A DNA stretch of 64,000 nucleotides, from positions 1 to 64,000 of the forward strand of contig NZ_JABFAM010000007.1 of the NCBI RefSeq assembly GCF_013623775.1. Reading direction: 5' to 3'. The position numbers and the translations under genes were made by a program. Below the pieces are notes generated by a model. The model was not told the origin of the DNA. It made no database searches and saw nothing but the letters and a program-made list of their open reading frames with translations. The DNA comes from Rufibacter sp. XAAS-G3-1. GTDB taxonomy: Bacteria; Bacteroidota; Bacteroidia; Cytophagales; Hymenobacteraceae. The stretch's first letter is position 1. The number at the start of each line of letters is the position of its first letter. This document shows positions 33,169 to 42,914 of the stretch, one piece after another.

Positions 33169-34137
33169 ATGAAAACCTACAGTATCCTACTCTATTACCA
33201 TTACACCAAGATTGAAGACCCGGAGCTGTTCCGCGAGGAGCACCACCTGTTGTGTCTTAAACTGAATCTGTTAGGCCGCATCATCGTCGCCCCGGAGGGG
33301 TTGAACGGAACGGTGTCTGGCCTGGTGGAGGACTGCGAAGCCTACATGGCCGCCGTGCAAGCTGATCCCCGGTTTACCGGCATCGACTTTAAAGTTGACT
33401 ACGCCGAGGAGCACGCCTTCACCAAACTGCACGTGCGCCACAAACCCGAGATTGTACATGCCGGTCTGCGGAACATCGACCCAACCGAACGCACCGGCGT
33501 GCATTTGTCGCCGCAGGAGTTCAAGGAGTTGAAAGACCAGGAAGACGTGGTGGTGCTGGACGTGCGCTCTGACTATGAGCACAGCATGGGCAAGTTCAAA
33601 AACGCCGTGACCCTGGACATTGAGAACTTCCGGGAGTTTCCGGAGCAGATTGATGCGCTAAAGGAGAAGTACGAGGGCAAGAAAATCCTGACGTACTGCA
33701 CCGGCGGCATCAAGTGCGAGAAAGCGAGCGCGTTTCTGCTGGAGAAAGGCTTTGAGAACGTGTACCAACTGCACGGCGGCATCATCAAGTACGGCATGGA
33801 AGCCGGTGGCGAGGACTTCGAAGGCAAGTGCTACGTGTTCGATAACCGCGTGGCCGTAGATGTGAATACGGTGAACCCGGTGGTCATTTCCCGTTGCCAC
33901 GTGTGTGATACGCCCTCGGCGAGGATGGTGAACTGCGCCAATCCGCACTGCAACCTGCACGTGCCCATCTGCGAAAGCTGCGGCACCCAAATGGACGGCG
34001 CCTGCTCCACCACCTGCCAGGAACACCCCGACAAGCGCCCGTACGACGGCACCGGGTATTATCAAAAGAACACCAACGGCTACAACCCGTACAAAGGTCT
34101 GACCCGCCGCAAGACGGAGCAACCAAAGGCCGTGTAA
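33169..34137 (+). CDS. trhO: tRNA uridine(34) hydroxylase, rhodanese-fold
   Basis: Oxygen-dependent hydroxylation of U34 in tRNA to 5-hydroxyuridine. N-terminal UPF0176 domain: SILLYYHYTKIEDPE, LLGRIIVAPEGLNGTVSG. The rhodanese domain has LDVRSDYEHSMGKFKNA and the active-site loop LTYCTGGIKCEKASAF with the catalytic Cys. The C-terminal Cys-rich zinc-binding-like segment (CHVCDTPS..., CESCGTQMDGACSTTC) is also typical. 322 residues from the ATG at 33169; the frame upstream of it is repeat DNA. Confidence 0.93.
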   Translation: MKTYSILLYYHYTKIEDPELFREEHHLLCLKLNLLGRIIVAPEGLNGTVSGLVEDCEAYMAAVQADPRFTGIDFKVDYAEEHAFTKLHVRHKPEIVHAGLRNIDPTERTGVHLSPQEFKELKDQEDVVVLDVRSDYEHSMGKFKNAVTLDIENFREFPEQIDALKEKYEGKKILTYCTGGIKCEKASAFLLEKGFENVYQLHGGIIKYGMEAGGEDFEGKCYVFDNRVAVDVNTVNPVVISRCHVCDTPSARMVNCANPHCNLHVPICESCGTQMDGACSTTCQEHPDKRPYDGTGYYQKNTNGYNPYKGLTRRKTEQPKAV

Positions 34138-34156
34138 ACGATACTACTTTCATAGG

Positions 34157-34200
34157 AAAGCGCCGCTTGTTGCTGCAAAGCAAGAAGTTGGCGCTTTTTT
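34157..34200 (+). terminator. Terminator of trhO
   Basis: AAAGCGCC at 34157-34164 pairs with GGCGCTTT at 34190-34197, followed by more T residues; an inner GCTTG/CAAG pair extends the stem. Confidence 0.75.
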
Positions 34201-34283
34201 ACATTTACCCACAGCATCCGTCCTCAAAAACGGTATGTTGTTAGAGCCCAACTTTCTTTTGTCTCACCTTAAACCATGAAACT

Positions 34284-35147
34284 ATGTCCCGTATCCCGGA
34301 ATCTGAATTGATCCTGAACGCCGACGGCAGCATTTACCACCTGAACCTGTTGCCCGAGCAGATCTCTGATACCATCATCACCGTGGGCGACCAAGACCGC
34401 GTAGCACGGGTGAGCCGCCATTTTGATTCCATTGAGGTGCAGGTAGCTAAGCGCGAGTTTGTGACGCACACGGGCTACTACAAAGGCAAACGCATTTCGG
34501 TGGTGTCTACCGGCATAGGAACGGATAACATTGACATTGTCATGAACGAGCTGGATGCGCTGGTGAACATAGACTTTGTGAGCCGTGAGGCGCTGGAGCC
34601 GGAAAACCGTATATCCCTCAAGATTGTCCGCATTGGGACTTCTGGCGCGTTGCAGGAAGACGTACCGCTGGGTAGCCACCTGGCCACCGAGTACGCTTTA
34701 GGGCTGGATACCCTCATGCAGTTCTATCCGCTCATGGAGACCGGCTACGAGACCGAGATTGCCGTGAACCTGCAACTGGCGTTAGGCATAGGCTTTCTGC
34801 CGTACTGCGCCAAAGGGTCAGACATCCTTCGGGAGCAGATAGGCTTTGACATGATCCATGGCAATACGTTCACTTGCCCCGGTTTTTACGCTCCGCAGGG
34901 TAGGTTGCTGCGTTTACAGCCTAAAATTGAAAATATGATTCAAAAGCTGAGTGCCTTCCGCTTCGAGGAGGTGCAGTTTACGAACTTCGAGATGGAGACC
35001 GCCGGTATCTACAGCCTGGGCCGTCTATTGGGGCACGAGGTGCTTTCCCTGAACGCCATTGTGGCCAACCGCATCACCCACCAATTTGCCCAGAACGCAG
35101 ACCAGGTGATTGATGATTTGATCTTGAAAGTTTTGGATCGGATTTAG
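34284..35147 (+). CDS. Nucleoside phosphorylase (uridine phosphorylase-like)
   Basis: 287-residue PNP_UDP_1 family enzyme: phosphorolysis of a nucleoside to base and ribose-1-phosphate. Family blocks are TVGDQDRVARVSRHFD, VSTGIGTDNIDIVMNEL, the phosphate-binding IVRIGTSGALQEDV and the base-site FTNFEMETAGIYSLGRLLG. The EMETAGIY pattern is shared by uridine phosphorylases; purine specificity is less likely but not excluded. Monocistronic with a strong terminator. Confidence 0.9.
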   Translation: MSRIPESELILNADGSIYHLNLLPEQISDTIITVGDQDRVARVSRHFDSIEVQVAKREFVTHTGYYKGKRISVVSTGIGTDNIDIVMNELDALVNIDFVSREALEPENRISLKIVRIGTSGALQEDVPLGSHLATEYALGLDTLMQFYPLMETGYETEIAVNLQLALGIGFLPYCAKGSDILREQIGFDMIHGNTFTCPGFYAPQGRLLRLQPKIENMIQKLSAFRFEEVQFTNFEMETAGIYSLGRLLGHEVLSLNAIVANRITHQFAQNADQVIDDLILKVLDRI

Positions 35148-35155
35148 TAGAAATA

Positions 35156-35206
35156 GCCTATAAATGAAAAAGCCTTTGATCTACAAAGGCTTTTTCATTT
35201 ATAGGC
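35156..35206 (+). terminator. Terminator with 23-bp perfect stem
   Basis: Arms 35156-35178 and 35184-35206 are perfectly complementary, including the AT-rich outer part (GCCTATAAATGAAAAAGCC). It begins nine bases after the phosphorylase stop. Confidence 0.9.
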
Positions 35207-35280
35207 AAAATACGTCATCGCTTTAAATGGCAGAATAGTGATGAGCGATTACTTCTGAGCACCTGGTTCAGGCAAATCTT

Positions 35281-35580
35281 CTAAAAGAACTCTACTCCTA
35301 AAATAGAGTGGGTAGGCAGCGTCACGCCCGCTTTGATGGTGGTGAATTCCTTGTCGGCTTGCCAGATGGTGGTCTGTACCCGAAGTACGTCACCGGTAGC
35401 TACCTGGAAAGAAAGTTCTACCTTGCCCTGGTAACCGTTGCCCAATCGGCTGGCCCGCTCCAAGGCATGTTGACGTTTCACTTTCAACTCTTTTTCCTCA
35501 AGCACATCATCTGGGCCGAACTGTAACTGCGGAATGATCTCCTTGTCAATTAGTTGGTAGTGGGGCGCATTGTTTTCCAT
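35281..35580 (-). CDS. Conserved-looking hypothetical protein, 99 residues
   Basis: A small soluble protein, MENNAPHYQLIDKEIIPQLQ..., with a charged helix (EEKELKVKRQHALERASRLG) followed by beta-strand-like segments (GKVELSFQVATGDVLRVQTT) and SILGVEFF at the end. No signal peptide or membrane helix. It resembles small Bacteroidota proteins of unknown function near housekeeping genes; I do not recognise a named domain. Codon use looks like its neighbours'. Confidence 0.7.
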   Translation of the reverse strand: MENNAPHYQLIDKEIIPQLQFGPDDVLEEKELKVKRQHALERASRLGNGYQGKVELSFQVATGDVLRVQTTIWQADKEFTTIKAGVTLPTHSILGVEFF

Positions 35581-35696
35581 GGTAAGCGTGGTTAAGTGTT
35601 AGTCTGTAAGCCAATGAATAAAGAATTTATTACATTCACAAACGTCATTTCACACAATAAGGCTACGAAAAATGTGTTGGCAGAGGTTTAAAAATC

Positions 35697-35733
35697 GTTT
35701 TAGGGCTGTTTTGTTAAAAACAGCCCTAAAACA
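35697..35733. repeat. PR40 palindrome copy, nearly perfect
   Basis: CGTTTTAGGGCTGTTTT, loop GTT, AAAAACAGCCCTAAAAC: a 16-bp perfect stem, three bases from the acyl-CoA reductase stop, where it may also terminate transcription. Confidence 0.85.
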
Positions 35734-35736
35734 GGA

Positions 35737-36756
35737 TTATAGTTTTAAAAGGAAGGCCATGGTGTCCACGCCATCGGCGTAATCGCTTACGGCCGGGCAT
35801 TGCGCCTGCCCGAAGGCGTAACTGTTAGGCCAGATGGCTTCCTGCGAAACCACGCACTGCAACTTCTCCTTGACGGCCTCCAGCTTCTGTTCCAGTTCTT
35901 GGTCATGGGCGTAGGTTTCGTAAAACAGCACCGAAATAGGGGAGACCAGTTGCGGGCTTTCGGTGACCATCAGAAAACCGTTGTCCAGGTGCGGAACGGC
36001 GTTCACCAGGTAAATGGACTTGTTGTAGTCGTAGTTGTTCCGGTATTTGTGGAAGTCCACAATGTTTTTCTTGTATTCAACGGCCTCAAAGAACGGTGTG
36101 AAGTCATACCCGGCCGGCACGAACGCCTTGGCTACGTTGCGGCAGCCCAGGCCATAGTAGCGCAGAATGTCATCGCCCAGGGCGGTCAGTTCTTCCTTGG
36201 TTTCCTTTCCGGTGAGCACGGCCACGCTGGTGCGGTTCTTTCTGATGATGTGCGGCCGCTTCGCGAAATAGTATTCAAAGTAGCGGGCCGTATTGTCTGA
36301 ACCGGTGGCAATGATGGCATCAGAGGTTTTCAGCATTTGCACCAGCTGAATCTGCTCCTGAAACCCAGGTTCCATCTCCACCAATTTGCTCAGCAGGTGC
36401 GGAAGCAGGAAAGGATCATCTGAACTGGGTTTGGCCTGCAAAATATGCCCGGCCAGCAGAATGCAAAGCGCATCATGAAAACCAACCGCCGGGATATTGC
36501 CCGCCATCACTACGCCTACCTTTTTAGGCGCTTCATTCACCTGAGGGAAGTTGTAGCTTGCCAACCAGGCTGTCAATTGGTTTTTCTCCAGCATACCGGC
36601 AATTCCATCCAGCGCGGCGGAAACATTGGGCAGGTCAAAGAAGTTATTGTGCTGTCCGGCTCTTCGGGCCAGGTATTCGCGCTCCTCCTGCGGAAGATTC
36701 CGGAGGTAATCGCCTAGTTTTATGAATGCGGAAAGTCTGTGTTCTAAAGTTAGCAT
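35737..36756 (-). CDS. Acyl-CoA reductase (LuxC-like)
   Basis: 339 residues from the ATG at 36756 (MLTLEHRLSAFIKLGDYLRN). It is an aldehyde-dehydrogenase-fold protein of the LuxC/acyl-CoA reductase family, which reduces acyl-CoA to the aldehyde with NADPH. Visible blocks: GVVMAGNIPAVGFHDALCIL, IIATGSDNTARYFEYYF, and the cysteine-containing GLGCRNVAKAFVPAGYDF. The longer open frame to 37113 runs across the promoter and into the divergent ferredoxin gene and is spurious. Its divergent pairing with the ferredoxin is a recurring Bacteroidota arrangement as far as I recall. Confidence 0.85.
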   Translation of the reverse strand: MLTLEHRLSAFIKLGDYLRNLPQEEREYLARRAGQHNNFFDLPNVSAALDGIAGMLEKNQLTAWLASYNFPQVNEAPKKVGVVMAGNIPAVGFHDALCILLAGHILQAKPSSDDPFLLPHLLSKLVEMEPGFQEQIQLVQMLKTSDAIIATGSDNTARYFEYYFAKRPHIIRKNRTSVAVLTGKETKEELTALGDDILRYYGLGCRNVAKAFVPAGYDFTPFFEAVEYKKNIVDFHKYRNNYDYNKSIYLVNAVPHLDNGFLMVTESPQLVSPISVLFYETYAHDQELEQKLEAVKEKLQCVVSQEAIWPNSYAFGQAQCPAVSDYADGVDTMAFLLKL

Positions 36757-36787
36757 GAAGGGGTAACAGTCAATGCGTGAGAAACGT

Positions 36788-36818
36788 TTGATACAATGCG
36801 CGCTACGTATTACTTTTG
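36788..36818 (+). promoter_or_regulatory. Bacteroidota promoter of the ferredoxin gene
   Basis: TTG at 36788-36790 and TACTTTTG at 36811-36818 are separated by 20 bases, matching the -33/-7 consensus with standard spacing. This is the best complete promoter in the window. Confidence 0.65.
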
Positions 36819-36858
36819 CGCACAGAATGGCGTACCTATAGTGGTGCAAAATTACTAA

Positions 36859-37227
<369 letters not shown>

Positions 37228-37250
37228 TCTTTAGATAAAAGCTACTCAGG

Positions 37251-37274
37251 AAACCCGCCCCGTGCGGGTTTTTT
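37251..37274 (+). terminator. Terminator of the ferredoxin gene
   Basis: AAACCCGC, loop CCCGT, GCGGGTTTTTT: compact GC stem with a T-run. Confidence 0.9.
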
Positions 37275-37282
37275 GTTGTTTC

Positions 37283-37457
37283 GTGTTTTGGAGCCGTTTT
37301 CTGTGAAATAGCCCCAAAACGAGAATCGGTTCTGATCGCTGGCGCGAGCTGCAAGCTCGCGCCAGCGGAAGAAAGACCTCGTAGTGTCCGAAGGTTCTAC
37401 GAGTGTCTTTGCCAACTGCGTTTCTTCCCTGTTTTCCAAAAAACAGCCCCGAAACGG
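37283..37457. repeat. Two PR40 copies flanking a word palindrome
   Basis: PR40 at 37283-37321 (GTTTTGGAGCCG...TAGCCCCAAAAC) and 37420-37457 (CCTGTTTTCC...AACAGCCCCGAAACGG). Between them lies the perfect palindrome CTGGCGCGAGCTGCAAGCTCGCGCCAG (37340-37366), described by its halves CTGGCGCGAGC and GCTCGCGCCAG. Confidence 0.75.
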
Positions 37458-37519
37458 AAATCCCTTTTCAAGTCTGAGGTCTAATCGGTAACATCTACAG
37501 GCTTCTAATTACAATTTGC

Positions 37520-37527
37520 TATTTTTG
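37520..37527 (+). promoter_or_regulatory. -7 box TATTTTTG of valS
   Basis: Exact TAnnTTTG match, 77 bases before the valS ATG; the leader carries the heptamer array. Confidence 0.5.
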
Positions 37528-37568
37528 CCTTTCAATTGTGGCACTGCATCAGATAGTAAACATTTTCT

Positions 37569-37596
37569 TGCTACCTGCTACCTGCTACCTGATACC
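37569..37596. repeat. Heptanucleotide array (4 x 7 bp) in the valS leader
   Basis: tgctacc three times and tgatacc once, ending eight bases before the valS start codon, where a ribosome-binding region would lie. Confidence 0.85.
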
Positions 37597-37604
37597 AAAC
37601 CAAA

Positions 37605-40241
37605 ATGTCCATTCCAAAGACCTATAATCCCAAAGAAGTAGAAGACAAGTGGTACGCCACCTGGCTGGAGCGCGGCTTTTTCAAGTCCCAACCGAACCCC
37701 AAGAAGCAGCCCTATACCGTGGTGATTCCGCCACCCAACGTAACGGGCGTGCTGCACATGGGCCACATGCTCAACAACACCATCCAGGACGTGCTGGTGC
37801 GCCGCGCCCGCATGCAAGGCAAAGAAGCCTGCTGGGTACCGGGAACGGACCACGCGTCCATCGCCACCGAAGCCCGCGTGGTAGCCATGCTCAAGGAAAA
37901 AGGCATCAGCAAAAGCGACCTTACCCGCGAGGAATTCCTGCAACACGCCTTTGAGTGGAAAGAGAAATACGGCGGCATCATTCTGGATCAATTGAAAAAG
38001 CTGGGTGCTTCCTGCGACTGGGATCGTACCCGTTTCACCATGGAACCGTCCTTGACCGATGCCGTGATTCAGGTATTCGTGGATCTGTACCGCAAAGGCC
38101 AGATTTACCGCGGCGTGCGCATGGTCAACTGGGATCCGCAGGGCATGACCGCGCTGTCTGACGAGGAAGTAAACTTCAAGCAGGTAAACGGCAAACTGTA
38201 CTACCTGCGCTACGCCATTGAAGGCTCTGACGAGGTGCTCACCGTAGCCACCAAACGCCCCGAGACCATCATGGGTGACGTAGCTATCTGTGTACACCCC
38301 GAAGACGAGCGCTATAAGCATCTGGCCGGCCAGAAAGCCATCATCCCATTGGTGAACCGCGCCATTCCCATCATCTTTGATGCCTACGTAGACCGCGAGT
38401 TCGGGACGGGCGTGCTGAAAGTGACTCCGGCCCACGACATCAATGACTACGAACTGGGCGTGAAACACAACCTGCCCAGCATTGACGTGCTCAACGACAA
38501 CGGAACCATACATGAACGCGCCGGCCTGTACGTAGGGGAAGACCGCTTCGTGGTGCGGAAGAAAATCACGAAGGATTTGGATGCCCAAGGCCTGCTGGAG
38601 AAAGTGGAAGACTCCGTTTCAAACGTAGGTTTCTCTGAGCGCACCGATGCCGTAATTGAGCCGAAGCTCTCCATGCAGTGGTGGTGCAAAATGGACGAGA
38701 TGGCCAAGCCCGCGTTGGAGAACGTGATGAACGATACCATCAAGCTGCACCCGGCCAAGTTCAAGAACATGTACCGTTCCTGGATGGAAAACGTGCACGA
38801 TTGGTGTATCTCGCGCCAATTGTGGTGGGGCCAGCAGATTCCGGCCTATTACCTGCCAGACGGCACGTTTGTGGTAGCCCGCACGGCGGAGGAAGCCCTG
38901 GAAGAAGCCCGCACCAAGACTGGTAACCCAGATCTGCAATTAACTGACCTGCGCCAGGACGAAGACGTGCTGGACACCTGGTTCTCGTCGTGGCTGTGGC
39001 CGATCTCGGTGTTTGACGGGTTCAAAGACCCGGACAATGAGGATATTCTGTACTACTACCCCACCAATGACCTGGTGACTGCCCCGGAGATTCTGTTCTT
39101 CTGGGTGGCGCGCATGATCATGGCCGGCTACGAGTTCCGCAAAGAACTGCCGTTCCAAAACGTGTACCTCACCGGTATCGTGCGTGATGCGCAGGGCCGC
39201 AAAATGTCCAAATCCTTGGGCAACTCCCCAGACCCGCTGCTGCTGATTGAGCAGTACGGCGCCGACGGCGTGCGCGCGGGCATGCTCTTCAGTTCACCCG
39301 CCGGGAACGACTTGCTGTTTGACGAGAAACTCTGCGAGCAGGGCCGGAACTTCAGCAACAAAATCTGGAATGCCTTCCGCCTAATAAATGGCTGGGAAGT
39401 AGACGAGACCCTGCCCAACCCGAACGAGAAAGCCATCAAGTGGTTCGATTCTAAGTTCAACGAAGCGCTAAACGTGCTGGAAGACCACTTTGACAAGTTC
39501 CGGATTTCAGATGCTTTGCTCACGGTCTACAAACTGGTATGGGATGATTTCTGCTCCAATTACCTGGAGATGATCAAACCCGCCTTCGGGTCACCCATTG
39601 ATGCGGCTACCTTGCAGGCCACCAATGACTTCCTGGAGAAACTGATGAAAGTGCTGCACCCGTTCATGCCGTTCATCACCGAGGAAATCTGGAACTCCAT
39701 GAAGGCCCGCGCGCCTAAAAACTGCCTGGTCGTAGCTGCCTGGCCAGAAAAGGGCCGCGTAGATGCCGATCTGCTCAAGCAAACCGACTATGTGCTGACC
39801 GTCGTAGGCCAAATCCGGAACCAGCGGAACAGCAAGAACATCTCTCCGGCTAAAAAGCTGGCACTGTACGTACGTCTGGCAGAAGGCAAAAACGCCATCG
39901 CCGGTTATGAGACATTGGTAAGCAAACTGGCGAACCTTTCTGAGATTCAGGAAACCGAGCAGCAGCTAGACAATGCTCTTTCCTTTGTGGCAGAAGACAG
40001 TACCGAGTTCTTCATCCCGATGGAAGGCAACATTGACGCCGCCGCGGAGCGCGAACGCATCTTGAAGGAACTGGAATACACCAAAGGTTTCCTGGCCAGT
40101 GTGGCTAAGAAGCTGAGTAATGAGCGTTTCGTAAGCGGAGCCCCAGATGCTGTCATCAACGCAGAGCGCAAAAAGCAATCAGATGCCGAAGCTAAGATTG
40201 CTGCCCTGGAGCAAAGCTTGTCTGCCTTGCCAGCGGGATAG
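37605..40241 (+). CDS. valS: Valyl-tRNA synthetase
   Basis: Charges tRNA-Val and edits Thr mischarging. Class I signatures: the HIGH variant HMGH in [14 protein letters not shown] and KMSKS in [14 protein letters not shown]. Editing-domain blocks include [13 protein letters not shown] and [17 protein letters not shown]. The C-terminal coiled-coil arm that contacts tRNA is visible as an Ala/Glu/Lys-rich helix ([16 protein letters not shown]). 878 residues, as usual. Single gene with its own -7 box and terminator. Confidence 0.96.
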   Translation: MSIPKTYNPKEVEDKWYATWLERGFFKSQPNPKKQPYTVVIPPPNVTGVLHMGHMLNNTIQDVLVRRARMQGKEACWVPGTDHASIATEARVVAMLKEKGISKSDLTREEFLQHAFEWKEKYGGIILDQLKKLGASCDWDRTRFTMEPSLTDAVIQVFVDLYRKGQIYRGVRMVNWDPQGMTALSDEEVNFKQVNGKLYYLRYAIEGSDEVLTVATKRPETIMGDVAICVHPEDERYKHLAGQKAIIPLVNRAIPIIFDAYVDREFGTGVLKVTPAHDINDYELGVKHNLPSIDVLNDNGTIHERAGLYVGEDRFVVRKKITKDLDAQGLLEKVEDSVSNVGFSERTDAVIEPKLSMQWWCKMDEMAKPALENVMNDTIKLHPAKFKNMYRSWMENVHDWCISRQLWWGQQIPAYYLPDGTFVVARTAEEALEEARTKTGNPDLQLTDLRQDEDVLDTWFSSWLWPISVFDGFKDPDNEDILYYYPTNDLVTAPEILFFWVARMIMAGYEFRKELPFQNVYLTGIVRDAQGRKMSKSLGNSPDPLLLIEQYGADGVRAGMLFSSPAGNDLLFDEKLCEQGRNFSNKIWNAFRLINGWEVDETLPNPNEKAIKWFDSKFNEALNVLEDHFDKFRISDALLTVYKLVWDDFCSNYLEMIKPAFGSPIDAATLQATNDFLEKLMKVLHPFMPFITEEIWNSMKARAPKNCLVVAAWPEKGRVDADLLKQTDYVLTVVGQIRNQRNSKNISPAKKLALYVRLAEGKNAIAGYETLVSKLANLSEIQETEQQLDNALSFVAEDSTEFFIPMEGNIDAAAERERILKELEYTKGFLASVAKKLSNERFVSGAPDAVINAERKKQSDAEAKIAALEQSLSALPAG

Positions 40242-40259
40242 TGAGAAAATAATTAAGTG

Positions 40260-40302
40260 AAACCGAAAACGGCTGCTCCAAATGAGCAGCCGCTTTTGGT
40301 TT
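40260..40302 (+). terminator. Terminator of valS
   Basis: Arms 40260-40278 and 40284-40302 (AAACCGAAAACGGCTGCTC and complement with one mismatch). Confidence 0.85.
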
Positions 40303-40329
40303 ACAATACTTTTGGGTAATCTATGTCCC

Positions 40330-40634
40330 AATGCTGGCGCGAGTTTACAACTCGTGCCTACGGATCTTGGGTAGTCTGGAGACTACCCTCGCTGCTTCAG
40401 CAGCAACAGGAAGCATTGCTGTACACCATATGGCGCGGATTTACTTCCGTGACTTGCAGTAACCTGAGTAAAAGTCACGGAAGTAAATCCGCGCCATAAT
40501 CTGGTTCGTGGTTCCCGGCGAGTCTGGAGACTCGCTTCATCCTACGTCACGAGACTGGAGTCTCGCGCCAGTTGGTTTCTAAACCTGTAAGGTTTTACGT
40601 TTTGGGGCTAATTTTCCGAAAACAGGCTCAAAAC
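40330..40634. repeat. Cluster of word hairpins and a PR40 copy
   Basis: In order: CTGGCGCGAG...CTCGTGCC at 40333, TAGTCTGGAGACTA at 40370, the long hairpin GGCGCGGATTTACTTCCGTG with its complement at 40432-40497, GAGTCTGGAGACTC...GAGACTGGAGTCTCGCGCCA at 40509-40571, and PR40 at 40598-40634. No gene lies in this 390-bp gap. Confidence 0.75.
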
Positions 40635-40635
40635 A

Positions 40636-41178
40636 CTACAGCGTGGAAGTATCTAGCTTTGTCCAGGTGATAGCGCCATTGTTAACGGCATAGCGGAGGA
40701 GCAGGTAACCACCATTGTGTCCATCCTCAAAATAGGCAAGAGCGTGTCGGTCGTTCAAAATGCGGACATCTTGAATAGCCATGGTGCCACCCATGGTACC
40801 AGACGTGGTGAGCAACGTCTTCTGTTTGCGCATGAGGTCATTCATCAAATCTGCTTCGGGGTTTTTGAGGCCTTTCCGTTTCAGGCGCTGAATATCGGAT
40901 TCGGTAAGCGTACCAATCTCTTCTTCAAAGGTGGCAGACTCAGGAGGCGTTACTTTCTCAACGGTTTCCGGAGTTTCTTGAACAGGTTGCTGAGGTTGGG
41001 TCGGCTGGAGCGTGTCCATTGGGGCTGGACGCGAATACCGAGCCACTTGCTGCTCTAAGCTGTTGATCTTCTCGTTGGCTAGGGCTAATTGGCTCTCGGC
41101 CTGACTTTGTTTCCAATAGAAGAAAATGGCCAGAAACAATAAAAAGGCGATCAGAAGCAGAAGAAGGGCGTTTTTCAT
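40636..41178 (-). CDS. Hypothetical membrane-anchored coiled-coil protein
   Basis: 180 residues. An N-terminal membrane helix (LLLLLIAFLLFLAIFFYW) is followed by a short coiled coil (ESQLALANEKINSLEQQVAR), a Pro/Gln/Glu-rich linker, and a small folded C-terminal region (IQDVRILNDRHALAYFEDGH, then GGYLLLRYAVNNGAITWTKL). Probably anchored in the inner membrane with the C-terminal domain in the periplasm. I recognise no named family. Codon use and composition resemble neighbouring genes. Confidence 0.75.
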   Translation of the reverse strand: MKNALLLLLIAFLLFLAIFFYWKQSQAESQLALANEKINSLEQQVARYSRPAPMDTLQPTQPQQPVQETPETVEKVTPPESATFEEEIGTLTESDIQRLKRKGLKNPEADLMNDLMRKQKTLLTTSGTMGGTMAIQDVRILNDRHALAYFEDGHNGGYLLLRYAVNNGAITWTKLDTSTL

Positions 41179-41295
41179 AGGTCAGTAAGTAGCTGGTCTA
41201 TACAAGATAAGACTTTTACTATATTCTGCCGGGGCGGGTTGTCTCTTTCTGTTTTATGCCTGTTTTAGGGAAAACTTGACCAAAGTAGCTAATAA

Positions 41296-41325
41296 AAAAG
41301 CCCCTCCGGCAAGGGAGAGGCTTTC
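41296..41325 (-). terminator. Terminator of the E2 acyltransferase gene
   Basis: AAAGCCCCTCC, loop GGCAA, GGGAGAGGCTTT; on the minus strand followed by a T-run. Confidence 0.75.
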
Positions 41326-41373
41326 TGCTAATAAGAGATCATTTTCAAATCTCCTTATTTCCAAATCTTCAAA

Positions 41374-42753
41374 TTAAATGCTGGTGTTCGGGTCGAAGGC
41401 TTCCAGGTAATCCGCCACGCGGCGCACGAACATGCCACCCAAAGAACCATCCACCACACGGTGGTCATAGGAGTGCGACAAGAACATGAACTGACGGATC
41501 CCGATCAAGTCGCCTTCCGGGGTTTCAATCACGGCTGGTTTCTTCTTGATCGCGCCCACGGCCATAATGGCTACCTGCGGTTGCATGATGATAGGCGTCC
41601 CCATCACGTTCCCGAAAGAACCTACGTTGGAAATGGTGTAGGTTGAGTCAGCTAAATCAGCAGGCGTTAGTTTGTTGATACGGGCACGGTTGGCCAGATC
41701 GTTCAGGCGCTTGGAGATGCCGTTCAGGTTCATCTGGTCAGCGTTATGGATCACGGGCACAATCAGGTTGCCGGATGGAAGGGCCACGGCCACGCCGATG
41801 TTGATATCGCGTTTTTTGATGATCTTATCACCGTCTACGCTCACATTGATCATCGGGAAGTCTTTGATGGCTTTCACGATGGCCTCAATGAAGATAGGCG
41901 TAAAGGTGAGGTTTTCGCCTTCGCGCTTTTTGTAGGCGTCTTTGGTTTTGTTCCGCCAGTTCACAATGTTGGTCACATCGGCCTCTACAAACGAGGTCAC
42001 GTGCGGCGAGATGCGCTTGCTGTCTACCATACGCTGCGAAATCATCTTGCGCATGCGATCCATCTCAATAATCTCCACATTGCCGCTGTACGACTGCGCC
42101 GGGGCAGTTGAAGCTTGCGAAGCCGCTGCAACAGGAGCCGCTTGTGGCTGTGGCGCTGGTTGCGGAGCAGAAACCTGGGGCGCGGCAGGAACTGCTGCTG
42201 GCTGAGCGTTGACAGCGGGGGAACCATCGTTCTGGCGGTTGGCTACATAGTCCAGAATATCTTTCTTAGACACGCGGCCCTCTTTTCCGGTACCCGGAAT
42301 ATATTCTAACTCCTGCATGGCGATTCCTTCCTCGCGGGCAATGTTCAAGACCAGCGGTGAGTAGAAACGACCAGACGCAGGTTGCTCTAACCGCTGGGAA
42401 GTTTGCGCCGGTGCCTGAGTGGCTTCAGCAGGCTGAGCGGTCTCTTGCGCAGTAGGTTGCGTAACGGGCGTTTCTTCCTGGGCTGGTGCCGAAGGAATTG
42501 GTTGTTCATCACCGCCGGTGTTAAGGATGGCAATAGGAGCCCCTACGGCAACTACCTGGCCTTCCTGTACCAGAATCTCTTGCAGTACGCCGCCTTGAAT
42601 GGCAGGTACCTCGGTGTCCACTTTATCGGTGGCTACTTCCAGCACAGACTCGTCTTGCTCAATGGTGTCGCCCACTTGCTTTAACCATTTAAGCACGGTG
42701 CCTTCCATGATACTTTCGCCCATTTTGGGCATCACCATTTCTACAAGAGCCAT
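41374..42753 (-). CDS. Dihydrolipoyl acyltransferase (E2 of a 2-oxoacid dehydrogenase complex)
   Basis: Transfers the acyl group from lipoamide to CoA. 459 residues from the ATG at 42753 (MALVEMVMPKMGESIMEGTV). Lipoyl domain with the modified Lys in ATDKVDTEVPA; an Ala/Pro/Gln-rich linker; the peripheral subunit-binding domain SPLVLNIAREEGIAM...VSKKDILDYV; a second Ala/Pro linker; and the catalytic core ending in SHSYDHRVVDGSLGG with the active-site His. Whether it serves pyruvate, branched-chain or 2-oxoglutarate dehydrogenase cannot be told; no E1 or E3 gene is adjacent. The longer frame to 42822 is not needed. Confidence 0.92.
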   Translation of the reverse strand: MALVEMVMPKMGESIMEGTVLKWLKQVGDTIEQDESVLEVATDKVDTEVPAIQGGVLQEILVQEGQVVAVGAPIAILNTGGDEQPIPSAPAQEETPVTQPTAQETAQPAEATQAPAQTSQRLEQPASGRFYSPLVLNIAREEGIAMQELEYIPGTGKEGRVSKKDILDYVANRQNDGSPAVNAQPAAVPAAPQVSAPQPAPQPQAAPVAAASQASTAPAQSYSGNVEIIEMDRMRKMISQRMVDSKRISPHVTSFVEADVTNIVNWRNKTKDAYKKREGENLTFTPIFIEAIVKAIKDFPMINVSVDGDKIIKKRDINIGVAVALPSGNLIVPVIHNADQMNLNGISKRLNDLANRARINKLTPADLADSTYTISNVGSFGNVMGTPIIMQPQVAIMAVGAIKKKPAVIETPEGDLIGIRQFMFLSHSYDHRVVDGSLGGMFVRRVADYLEAFDPNTSI

Positions 42754-42914
42754 ATGTATAAGTAAGTCAGTTTTTGGTTGAAGTGAACAGAATACCGCAG
42801 TCAGGAAAGGAGACGGGTTCATGCAATGTTACTGAAAAACAGCGAATGAACACTGCTAAGCCGTAAAGTTTCTAGGGAACCTAACTGTTGTTAGGCAAAT
42901 TTAGGCTTTTTTGC